A DNA stretch of 34,008 nt from Bradyrhizobium centrolobii. Its GTDB lineage: Bacteria; Pseudomonadota; Alphaproteobacteria; Rhizobiales; Xanthobacteraceae. The stretch lies in the NCBI RefSeq assembly GCF_001641635.1, contig NZ_LUUB01000029.1, positions 63,509 through 97,516 of the forward strand. The letters are read 5' to 3'. Each line of letters opens with the position of its first letter. Within the stretch, counting starts at the first letter, position 1. A program made the position numbers and the translations under genes. The notes beneath the pieces are model-generated. The model did not search any database, was not told the DNA's origin, and saw nothing but the letters and a program-made list of their open reading frames with translations. Shown piece after piece: positions 23,312-30,646 of the stretch.

Positions 23312-25753
23312 ATGGGCGATCACGATCAGAACGATCAGGATCGGAAGCGCATGATCGGACGGTGGCGTCCCGCGCCGCTGTCCGGACTCTATCGTCCTGC
23401 GTTCGTCGCCGCTTGTCTGGGTCTTGTGTTCTCGCTGGTCGGCGCGGCCGCGGTGGGGAGATGGGAGGATCGCGTCAACAAGGTCGAGTTCGACAACGCC
23501 GCCGAGACCGAATCCATCGTCATGCAGAACGGCATGAACGAATACATCAGCCGGCTCCTGGCGCTGCGCACCCTGTTCGAGTCGGCCAACGAGGAAATCA
23601 CCCGCAGCGAGTTCGAGACCTTCAGCGGCCGGCTGTTTGAGCACCATCCGGGCATGCTGCGCATCGCCTGGCTGCCGCGCATCAACCGCAAGGAACGCGC
23701 CGAATACGAGGCCGCGGCGATTGCGGACGGCGTGTCCGGCTATCGCATCAAGTCGCTCCAGGGCCAAGGGCAGGATCAGGGTTTCGCGACTGCGCCACAG
23801 AGCGACGAGTATTTTCCGATCTTCTATTCGACGCAGCCGAAGACGTCTGTTGTCTATGGCATGGATTATGCGACCGTTCCGGAGCGGCGCGCGGCGCTCG
23901 AGCGCGCGCGAGACAATGACCGGATCGCCTCGCTGCGAGCCGAGCTTTACGGCCCGAAAGAGGGCGGCCAACTGCCGAACGTCCTTGTCGTCGTGCCGGT
24001 CTATGCCAAGGGCACCTCGCGCGAGACGGTTGCCGATCGGCGCCGCAACCTTGCGGGCTTCGTCGTCGGCGTCTTCGACCTGCCGCTGTTGCTGCAATCA
24101 ATCCGTACGACGACCGCGGCAAGTCCCGCGATCAGCGTCAACGTCTACCCACCGTTCTCCGGGCGCATCGTCAGCCTCGCGCAGTCGATGCCGGATTTCT
24201 CGTCCGCCACAGCCGCTCCGCAGTCGATGGGCGACGTCGCGCGGGGCGTACATTGGTCTGGCAATCTCAGGATCGGCGATACCGATTGGCAGGTGCACGC
24301 CATCCCCACAATCGGGGGACCGCTGGAGACGGCGTACGACCGCGCGCTGACGGTGCTCATCGTCGGCATGCTGCTGACGCTGTCGCTTGCCACCTACCTC
24401 ATGCTCGCAAGCCGCAACTCGCGGCGGCTGTCGCTCGCGAACCGGCGGGTGTTGGAGCTCGCCCAGACCGACATCCTGACCGGATTGCCGAACCGCGCGT
24501 TCTTCCTCGCGCGGCTGGACGAGATCAACAGCCAGTTGGAGGAGAGCGGTCTGACGTTCTCGATCCTGATGCTCGATCTCGACCGCTTCAAGAACGTCAA
24601 CGATTCCCTCGGTCACGGAGCCGGCGACGTGCTGTTGCGGCAAGTGGCGCAGCGCTTGAAATCCGCACTGCGGGAGAGTGATGTGCTGGCGCGGCTCGGC
24701 GGCGACGAATTCGCGATCATCCAGGAGGGCTGCGAGGATCAGCGGGTCTGCTCGACCGAGCTGGCGGCGCGGATCGCCAAGCTGGTGGCCGAGCCGTTCC
24801 TCCTGCCTGGACATCGCGTCGAAATCGGCACCAGCATCGGCATCGCGATCGCGCCGGATCACGGCAACAACCAGGAGCAGCTGTTGAAGAAGGCCGACCT
24901 TGCGCTCTATCGTTCGAAATCGGCGGGCCGCAACTGCTTTACGATCTACGACGAGGCGATGTCGGCTGAGCTCGAGGCGCGCAACACGCTGGAAGGCGAT
25001 CTGCGCGATGCCATCGCGCGGTGCCAATTCGAGCTGCACTACCAGCCGTTCGTCGACGTTACCGACGGCGGGCGCCGCGGCTTCGAGGCGCTGGTGCGCT
25101 GGCGGCATCCGAGCCGGGGCTTGATTCCGCCGGACCAGTTCATCCCGCTCGCCGAGGAGGCCGGGCTGATCGTGCCGCTCGGCGAATGGGTGCTGCGGCG
25201 CGCCTGTGCGGATGCCGCGACCTGGCCCGCGGACCTGATGGTCGCCGTGAACCTGTCTCCGATCCAGTTCAAGGAAGCCGAGCTGTTCGAGGTGATCTCT
25301 GCGGCGCTGAGGGATTCCGGCCTGCCGCCAGAGCGTCTCGAGATCGAGATCACCGAGTCGGTCCTTTTGGAGCGCGGGGTGGAGAACCTCGCCTTCATGG
25401 AGCGGCTCAAGAGCATCGGGGTCGAGCTCGCACTCGACGATTTCGGCACCGGCTATTCGTCGCTCAGCTATCTGACGGCGTTCCCGTTCGACAAGATCAA
25501 GATCGACAAATCCTTCATCCGCAACCTGACGCATCAACCGCGCAGCTCGGCCATCATCTCCTCGATCGTGACGCTGGCGCGCGGGCTGGACATGGCGGTG
25601 ACCGCCGAGGGCGTCGAGACCCGTGAGGAGTTCGAGCGGCTCGCCGCGCTCGGCGTCAACTTTGCGCAAGGCTATCTGTTCGGACGCCCGCAGCCGGTCG
25701 ACCGAATTGAGTTCGGCGCATCCGTCCAATCTTCGCAGCGCGACGCCGCCTGA
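23312..25753 (+). CDS. CHASE-GGDEF-EAL cyclic-di-GMP diguanylate cyclase/phosphodiesterase
   Basis: An 813-aa inner-membrane signalling protein. A first membrane helix (about residues 26-48) precedes a periplasmic CHASE sensor domain (about 65-260, with EFETFSGRLFEHHPGMLRIAWLPRI). A second helix lies at about 345-367, followed by the GGDEF domain with active GGDEF at 463-467 and an inhibitory I-site RESD five residues upstream. The EAL domain carries EAL at 592-594, ITESVLL, LDDFGTGYSSLSYL, KIDKSFI and AEGVET, all metal- and substrate-binding segments expected for an active phosphodiesterase. Both catalytic sites look intact. The chosen ATG 23312 gives MGDHDQ; ATG at 23351 is possible, while upstream sequence to 23240 (TTG) looks non-coding. 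No adjacent partner is evident. Confidence 0.93.
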   Translation: MGDHDQNDQDRKRMIGRWRPAPLSGLYRPAFVAACLGLVFSLVGAAAVGRWEDRVNKVEFDNAAETESIVMQNGMNEYISRLLALRTLFESANEEITRSEFETFSGRLFEHHPGMLRIAWLPRINRKERAEYEAAAIADGVSGYRIKSLQGQGQDQGFATAPQSDEYFPIFYSTQPKTSVVYGMDYATVPERRAALERARDNDRIASLRAELYGPKEGGQLPNVLVVVPVYAKGTSRETVADRRRNLAGFVVGVFDLPLLLQSIRTTTAASPAISVNVYPPFSGRIVSLAQSMPDFSSATAAPQSMGDVARGVHWSGNLRIGDTDWQVHAIPTIGGPLETAYDRALTVLIVGMLLTLSLATYLMLASRNSRRLSLANRRVLELAQTDILTGLPNRAFFLARLDEINSQLEESGLTFSILMLDLDRFKNVNDSLGHGAGDVLLRQVAQRLKSALRESDVLARLGGDEFAIIQEGCEDQRVCSTELAARIAKLVAEPFLLPGHRVEIGTSIGIAIAPDHGNNQEQLLKKADLALYRSKSAGRNCFTIYDEAMSAELEARNTLEGDLRDAIARCQFELHYQPFVDVTDGGRRGFEALVRWRHPSRGLIPPDQFIPLAEEAGLIVPLGEWVLRRACADAATWPADLMVAVNLSPIQFKEAELFEVISAALRDSGLPPERLEIEITESVLLERGVENLAFMERLKSIGVELALDDFGTGYSSLSYLTAFPFDKIKIDKSFIRNLTHQPRSSAIISSIVTLARGLDMAVTAEGVETREEFERLAALGVNFAQGYLFGRPQPVDRIEFGASVQSSQRDAA

Positions 25754-25796
25754 GCTCGTTGCCCAACGGGCATGCGCGAAAAGCGCTTGACCCTGG

Positions 25797-25831
25797 CATC
25801 CCCAGATGGTCGGAAAGGCCGTCTAGGGATG
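25797..25831. promoter_or_regulatory. Inverted repeat just upstream of MFS gene
   Basis: CATCCCCAGATGG (25797-25809) and CCGTCTAGGGATG (25819-25831) match at 11 of 13 positions as an inverted repeat. TTGACC at 25787-25792 lies just upstream. The repeat ends 13 bp before the ATG of the MFS gene, fitting an operator or leader hairpin. The absence of a T-tract argues against it being a terminator for the c-di-GMP gene. Confidence 0.4.
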
Positions 25832-25844
25832 AAATAAACACAAC

Positions 25845-27146
25845 ATGCGGCTACCGTTCTTCTACGGCTGGATCTTGGTCGCGGTGACCTTCGTCACCAT
25901 GGCGATCGGCGTCAACGCGCGCACCGCCTTCTCGCTGTTCTTTCCGCCGATCATCGAGGAATTCGGCTGGGAACGCGGCGTCACGGCGGGCGCCTTCTCC
26001 TTCGGCTTCGTGGTCTCCGGCGTGGTCAGCCCGCTGATCGGCCGCCTGATGGATCGCGCCGGTCCGCGCGCGGTGATGGAGCTTGGCGTCGCCCTGATGG
26101 GCGGCGGGATGCTGCTCGCGCCGCTCACCAGCGAGCCCTGGCATCTCTATGTGACCATCGGCGTCATGGTCGGCGCCGGCAGCGTCTGCCTCGGCTATTC
26201 CGGCCAATCGCTGTTCCTGCCGAACTGGTTCACCCGCAAGCGCGGCTTTGCCATCGGCATCGCCTTTGCCGGCGTCGGCATCGGCTCGGTGACGCTGCTG
26301 CCATGGGTGCAGCATCTGATCGAGCAGACCGGATGGCGCACCGCCTGCACCGCGATGGGCCTGCTCATCCTGATCGTGCTGGCGCCGATCAACCTGTTCC
26401 TGCACAAGCGGCCCGACGACATCGGCCTTCAACCGGACGGCGATGCTGCGCCCGCAGCGGGCGCCGCAAAGCGCGTCTCCAACATCGTCGATGCCGCCTG
26501 GGCCGGCACCGACTGGACGCTCAAGCGTGCGCTCGCGACCGCACGCTTCTGGTGGATCGCGCTCGGCTATTTCTGCGGCCTGTACATTTGGTACGCGGTG
26601 CAGGTGCACCAGACCAAATTCCTGCTCGACATCGGCTTCAGTGCGAACGTCGCGGTATGGGCGCTCGGCGTCGTCAGCCTGCTCGGCATTCCCGGCCAGA
26701 TCCTGCTCGGCCATCTCTCTGATCGGGTCGGGCGGGAATGGATATGGGCGGCTAGCTGTGCCGGTTTTGCGATCTGCTTCGTGGCGTTGATGGCGCTGAA
26801 GTTCCAGCCCTCGTTGTGGCTCGTCTACGTGATGGTGTTCACGCAAGGCGCGCTCGGCTATGGCCTCACCTCGATCATGGGTGCGGTTGTGTTCGAGATC
26901 TTCCAGGGCAGGCACCAGGGCAGCATCTTCGGCACGATCATGCTGGCGGCACTCGCGGGCGGCGCGGCCGGCCCGTGGCTGACCGGCTTCCTCTATGATC
27001 GCGCCGGCGACTATACGCTGGCCTTCGCCATCGCGATCGTCGTGAGCGGATTGTCGGCGTTTGCGATCTGGCAGGCTGCGCCGCGCAAGGTGCGAGCCGT
27101 GGCCGGCCGGCTGCACAAGCTCCAGCCTGGAACCGGTGCGGAATGA
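25845..27146 (+). CDS. MFS transporter (monocarboxylate/oxalate-formate-like)
   Basis: A 433-aa protein of the major facilitator superfamily with about 12 hydrophobic segments. The MFS loop 2-3 motif is GRLMDRAGPR (66-75), with a counterpart GHLSDRVGRE around 289-298. The N-terminus PFFYGWILVAVTFVTMAIGVNARTAFSLFFPPI (about 4-36) resembles monocarboxylate or oxalate:formate-type members. No signal peptide. The start ATG at 25845 has an AT-rich upstream stretch (GATGAAATAAACACAAC) with no strong ribosome site. The ligand is not predictable. It follows the c-di-GMP gene by 91 bp and an inverted repeat lies just before its start. Confidence 0.9.
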   Translation: MRLPFFYGWILVAVTFVTMAIGVNARTAFSLFFPPIIEEFGWERGVTAGAFSFGFVVSGVVSPLIGRLMDRAGPRAVMELGVALMGGGMLLAPLTSEPWHLYVTIGVMVGAGSVCLGYSGQSLFLPNWFTRKRGFAIGIAFAGVGIGSVTLLPWVQHLIEQTGWRTACTAMGLLILIVLAPINLFLHKRPDDIGLQPDGDAAPAAGAAKRVSNIVDAAWAGTDWTLKRALATARFWWIALGYFCGLYIWYAVQVHQTKFLLDIGFSANVAVWALGVVSLLGIPGQILLGHLSDRVGREWIWAASCAGFAICFVALMALKFQPSLWLVYVMVFTQGALGYGLTSIMGAVVFEIFQGRHQGSIFGTIMLAALAGGAAGPWLTGFLYDRAGDYTLAFAIAIVVSGLSAFAIWQAAPRKVRAVAGRLHKLQPGTGAE

Positions 27147-27621
27147 TCCCGGAAAATTTCAGCCCAATTCCGCGTCAGTCCTTCGCGCAATGTTAAGCAC
27201 GTCTCGCCTTGGTGCGACACTGCCGGAGTGAACAAACTTCTTGGACACCACCGGAGCGCTAGGCTGCTCGCCCTTGTCGTATTTGTACGATGCTCCTGGG
27301 GCGAACGATGTCCGCTCGCAATTGCCCTGCGAACGAAACTCCGGAAGTCCTGTTGGCTGCACTCGAGCAGGCGGCTCGGTTGAGCACGTCTTCCTGCGGT
27401 AGGTGAAGTCGGCTTGCCCGATTTTTGTTTCTGAATGTTTCTCGTTGCTTCCCGGCAATGTCCAGTAACCGGGGCCGCGCTATGCCGACGGCTCGGCGCC
27501 AGCTCCCGTCGCTACCACCGCCCAACCGGGCAAATCCAACTCAACTGCCAGGGCGAACTCAGGACTGGATGAAACTTGAGGCAACGTCACCTCGAGTCCA
27601 CCAAAAGCACGGGAAGCCACC
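27147..27621. other. Intergenic region (475 bp), lower GC
   Basis: No supported gene. One minus-strand ORF (27159-27458, about 99 aa) has no homologous motif and low codon quality; I do not call it. The region is visibly less GC-rich than its surroundings (runs such as GATTTTTGTTTC near 27419) and probably carries the promoter of the Ser-rich gene at 27622. Confidence 0.5.
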
Positions 27622-28314
27622 ATGACCTCGATTTCGGCGCTCTCCTCCCACCACCACCACTCATCGCCGTTGCAGCGACTACAAGATGAACTGCAGGCGG
27701 AAGTCAGTTCCGGCGCGATCAATTCGTCCGATCAGTCGGTGCTGTCGTCCGCGCTCAGCGATATCGACTCCGCCTTGCAATCGAGCAGCGCGAGCGATCA
27801 ATCCAGCGGTAGCAGACCATCGCCCGACGCTTTCAGGTCAAAGATCGATGATCTTATCCGGCAGGAAGTTTCGGCCGGCAAGCTAACCGACCAGCAGGGC
27901 ACCGAGCTGCAAGGTATTTTCAAGGCAGCGTTCTCCCATGGACCGGGCGGAGCAGGTGGACCGCCGCCATCCGACGGGTCTTCTCCGGCCAACGGCACGG
28001 ATGGTTCGTCAAGCGGCAATTCGCTGGTGGACCTGTTTCAACAATACCTTCAGTCGCTGAATAGCTCGCTCACGGATTCGACCTCTTCCAGCACGACGGG
28101 AGCAGGCGACACGACGAATGCAGGCGGATCTTCTTCGGTCAACAGCACGGATAGTTCGTCAAGCGGCAGTTCGGCGACGGACCTGCTTGAACAATTTCTT
28201 CAGTCGCTGAAAAGCTCGCTCGCGGATTCGACCTACAGCGCGACGAGATCAAGCGACACGACGAATGCAAACGACTCTTCGCTTTCCGGCATCCTCATCA
28301 ACGATCGGATCTGA
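27622..28314 (+). CDS. Ser/Gly/Thr-rich protein with tandem duplication
   Basis: A 230-aa protein. Residues 1-60 carry HHHH and Ser/Asn-rich helix-forming repeats (RLQDELQAEVSSGAINSSDQ). A segment FRSKIDDLIRQEVSAGKLTDQQGTELQGIFKAAF (about 70-105) recalls small bacterial proteins of unknown function with the same DDLI..EV..GKLT..Q pattern. Residues 120-219 are two 50-aa copies of a Ser/Thr-rich unit with LVDLFQQYLQSLNSSLTDS or ATDLLEQFLQSLKSSLADS. No signal peptide is evident, although the composition is typical of secreted or extracellular proteins. GGGAAG is about 6 nt before the ATG. A strong terminator follows. I cannot assign a function. Confidence 0.7.
   Translation: MTSISALSSHHHHSSPLQRLQDELQAEVSSGAINSSDQSVLSSALSDIDSALQSSSASDQSSGSRPSPDAFRSKIDDLIRQEVSAGKLTDQQGTELQGIFKAAFSHGPGGAGGPPPSDGSSPANGTDGSSSGNSLVDLFQQYLQSLNSSLTDSTSSSTTGAGDTTNAGGSSSVNSTDSSSSGSSATDLLEQFLQSLKSSLADSTYSATRSSDTTNANDSSLSGILINDRI
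27979..28278 (+). repeat. 150-bp tandem duplication inside Ser-rich gene
   Basis: Two adjacent copies, 27979-28128 and 28129-28278, keep a 50-codon period. Conserved blocks include TTCGTCAAGCGGCA, CTTCAGTCGCTGAA and GACACGACGAATGCA. Divergence is mostly single-base, with many non-synonymous changes, so the duplication is not recent. Confidence 0.85.
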
Positions 28315-28347
28315 TATCAGCGACGCATCATATGCCTGGCTCGGTGC

Positions 28348-28385
28348 AACCATCCTTCGGGCACCCGAAGGGTGGTTGTTTTGTT
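28348..28385 (+). terminator. Strong rho-independent terminator
   Basis: AACCATCCTTCGGG (28348-28361), loop CA, CCCGAAGGGTGGTT (28364-28377): 13 of 14 positions pair, followed by GTTTTGTTG. It lies 34 bp after the Ser-rich gene stop and before the convergent TetR gene. Confidence 0.88.
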
Positions 28386-28530
28386 GCGACGGTTGCCACT
28401 GAGGTCCGCCTACAACATCGAATGTTAGCCAATCGGGTCTGCTCGTGGGTCGAGGCCGACATATGCCCCCGCCGCTTGAACGTCTGCTTTCGAGGATAAA
28501 GCTGGCTTGACGAGTTTATGAAGACGCACC

Positions 28531-29142
28531 CTAGTCCGACGACAATCCCGTCCTGCGCCTGAGATCCGTGATCGCGCGCAAAAAGCTGTCGGCCGGCGTG
28601 GTCTCCGGATCGATCAGCCGGTGCAGGCGAAAACCGTCCTCCAGCGCCAGCACGATGGAGGCCATCCACGGCGGGTTCAGCGTGTCGTTCCTGCCGTTGC
28701 TCTTCAATGTCGCCTCGACGATGTCGGCGATCAGCTTGCGCCGCGCGCGCAGGCGCTTGGCGAGCTCGGGGCGGCGCTTCTCGGCGCGCGCGACATAGAG
28801 GATCATCTCCATGTGCAGGAGCGGCGAACGGCCGAGCGGATCCTGCCGGGTGCGGTCCATCGCCTTCAGCGCGGCGATGAAGTCGTCGAGATCGGTGTGC
28901 TCCGCGAGGATGTCGAGATTGCGCCGGATCGACTGCTCGACGTGGTCCTCGAGCATGGCGATGATCAGTTCGTCCTTGCTGTTGAAGTTGGAATAGAAGG
29001 CGCCGCGGGTGAAGCCGGCCGCGACCGCGATCGCCTCTATGCTGGCGCCGCCGATGCCTTCCTGCTCGAACACGCGCGCGGCCGCCTCGAACAGCTTGTC
29101 GCGCGTGTCGTCCCTGGTCGGCCGCGTTCTCACCCTTGACAT
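28531..29142 (-). CDS. TetR/AcrR-family transcriptional regulator
   Basis: A 203-aa repressor. The N-terminal helix-turn-helix is ASIEAIAVAAGFTRGAFYSNFNSKDEL (about residues 33-59), with the classical TetR pattern GFTxGAFYxxFxSKDEL. The rest is the helical ligand-binding/dimer domain. It is divergent from the cytochrome P450 gene with 128 bp between, and a 28-bp inverted repeat lies 22 bp upstream of its own ATG. Self-repression and control of the P450 gene are therefore likely (inference). Its 3' side converges with the Ser-rich gene; 216 bp including the terminator separate them. Confidence 0.92.
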   Translation of the reverse strand: MSRVRTRPTRDDTRDKLFEAAARVFEQEGIGGASIEAIAVAAGFTRGAFYSNFNSKDELIIAMLEDHVEQSIRRNLDILAEHTDLDDFIAALKAMDRTRQDPLGRSPLLHMEMILYVARAEKRRPELAKRLRARRKLIADIVEATLKSNGRNDTLNPPWMASIVLALEDGFRLHRLIDPETTPADSFLRAITDLRRRTGLSSD

Positions 29143-29164
29143 CGGCCCAGTTTAGGCGAGAATG

Positions 29165-29192
29165 CAACTCAATACAACAATGTATCGAGTTG
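29165..29192. promoter_or_regulatory. Operator: 28-bp inverted repeat between TetR and P450 genes
   Basis: CAACTCAATACA (29165-29176) and TGTATCGAGTTG (29181-29192) match at 11 of 12 positions around the spacer ACAA. It is central in the divergent intergenic region (29143-29270), 22 bp upstream of the regulator's ATG and 78 bp upstream of the P450 ATG. This is the textbook size and place for a TetR-family operator. Confidence 0.8.
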
Positions 29193-29270
29193 AATATTCA
29201 GGGATGGTTACGCCGGGCATCGGGGGCGACCGGTGTATTCGTTTCATGCGGCAACCGATTTGAGGGCACC

Positions 29271-30503
29271 ATGAACGAGCCTGTGCAACCCGCAGGCAGC
29301 GGACCGCTGTTCAATCCGCTGTCGCCGGACTTCATCCGCGATCCCTATCCGCATTACGCGCGGCTGCGCACGACCGATCCGGTCCACCTGTCGCCGTACG
29401 GCTCGTTCGTCACCAGCCGCCATGCCGAGGTGAGCCTCGTGATGCGCGACAAGCGCTTCGGCAAGGACTATGTCGAGCGCACCAAGCGCCGCTACGGCGA
29501 GAAGATCATGGAGGAGCCGGTCTTCCGCAGCATGAGTCACTGGATGCTGCAGGCGGATCCGCCCGACCACACCCGCCTGCGCGGCCTGGTGGTGAAGGCC
29601 TTCACCGCCCGCCGCGTCGAGGACATGCGGCCGCGCATCCAGGAGATCGTCGATCAGGCCATCGATGCGGTTATCGATCGCGGCCACATGGACCTGATCG
29701 AGGATTTTGCCTTCCGTCTGCCGGTCACCATCATCTGTGACATGCTCGGCATCCCCGAGGACCATCGCGAGGTGTTCTACAAGAGCTCGCGCGACGGCGG
29801 GCGGCTGCTCGATCCCGTGCCGCTCTCGCCGGAGGAGATCAAGCAGGGCAACGCCGGCAACCTGATGGCGCAGATGTATTTCCAGCAATTGTTCGAGCTG
29901 CGCCGCCGCAATCCCGGCGATGACCTCACGACCCAGCTCGTGCAGGCCGAGGAGGACGGCCACAAGCTCACCAATGAGGAGTTGACCGCCAACATCATCC
30001 TGCTGTTCGGCGCCGGTCACGAGACCACCGTCAATCTGATCGGCAACGGCCTCCTGGCGCTGCATCGCAATCCGGATCAGCTCGCGCTGCTGAAGGCAAA
30101 ACCTGAGCTGATCACCAACGCGATCGAGGAATTTTTGCGCTACGATTCGTCGGTGCAAATGACCGGGCGCGTCACGCTGGAGGACATCGACGACCTCGGC
30201 GGCGTGCGGATTCCCAAGGGCGAGACCGTGCTGTGCCTGCTCGGTTCGGCCAACCACGATCCCGCGGTCTATCCTGACAGGCCCGATCGGCTCGACATCA
30301 CCCGGCCGAACGTCAAGCCGCTGTCGTTCGGCGGCGGCATCCATTTCTGCCTGGGCGCCCAATTGGCGCGCATCGAGGCCGAGATCGCCATCGCCACGCT
30401 GCTGCGGCGGCTGCCGGACTTGCGGATCGACGAGGTCGAGAACCCGGAATGGCGGCCCACCTTCGTGCTGCGCGGCCTGAAGCGGCTGCCGGCGAGCTGG
30501 TGA
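29271..30503 (+). CDS. Cytochrome P450 monooxygenase
   Basis: A 410-aa soluble bacterial P450. The oxygen-binding I-helix is LLFGAGHETT (T252 the conserved Thr), the ExxR motif is EEFLR (E287, R290) and the haem-ligand loop is FGGGIHFCLGAQLAR, with C360 as the iron ligand. All catalytic features are present. It hydroxylates a substrate using electrons from a ferredoxin and reductase, not encoded here. GAGGG precedes the ATG at 29271; a longer frame to 29136 overlaps the operator region and is rejected. The TetR regulator is its divergent neighbour, which suggests an inducible detoxification or catabolic step. The family is well supported; the substrate is not. Confidence 0.95.
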   Translation: MNEPVQPAGSGPLFNPLSPDFIRDPYPHYARLRTTDPVHLSPYGSFVTSRHAEVSLVMRDKRFGKDYVERTKRRYGEKIMEEPVFRSMSHWMLQADPPDHTRLRGLVVKAFTARRVEDMRPRIQEIVDQAIDAVIDRGHMDLIEDFAFRLPVTIICDMLGIPEDHREVFYKSSRDGGRLLDPVPLSPEEIKQGNAGNLMAQMYFQQLFELRRRNPGDDLTTQLVQAEEDGHKLTNEELTANIILLFGAGHETTVNLIGNGLLALHRNPDQLALLKAKPELITNAIEEFLRYDSSVQMTGRVTLEDIDDLGGVRIPKGETVLCLLGSANHDPAVYPDRPDRLDITRPNVKPLSFGGGIHFCLGAQLARIEAEIAIATLLRRLPDLRIDEVENPEWRPTFVLRGLKRLPASW

Positions 30504-30539
30504 GGGCTTTCAGCGTTAACCTCCGCGCGCAACAGCCGC

Positions 30540-30568
30540 TGTGACTTCGCCACACTTGCCCCTATATA
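30540..30568 (+). promoter_or_regulatory. Putative promoter of the AsmA gene
   Basis: TGTGAC (30540-30545), a 17-nt spacer, and TATATA (30563-30568) resemble a housekeeping promoter, 79 bp upstream of the AsmA start. The -10 lies in a palindrome TGCCCCT-ATATA-AGGGGCA (30557-30575), so a regulator could overlap it. Confidence 0.45.
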
Positions 30569-30646
30569 AGGGGCAGTTCCGGCGCGCCTGAAGCCCTTAT
30601 GGCCTGGGTTTGGCCCCGGGCGCCGGTTTAGCCCGAGGGGAGACCC

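Noticed and set aside
27159..27458. Minus-strand 99-aa ORF between the MFS and Ser-rich genes
   Set aside because: No motif, no ribosome site seen, atypical composition.
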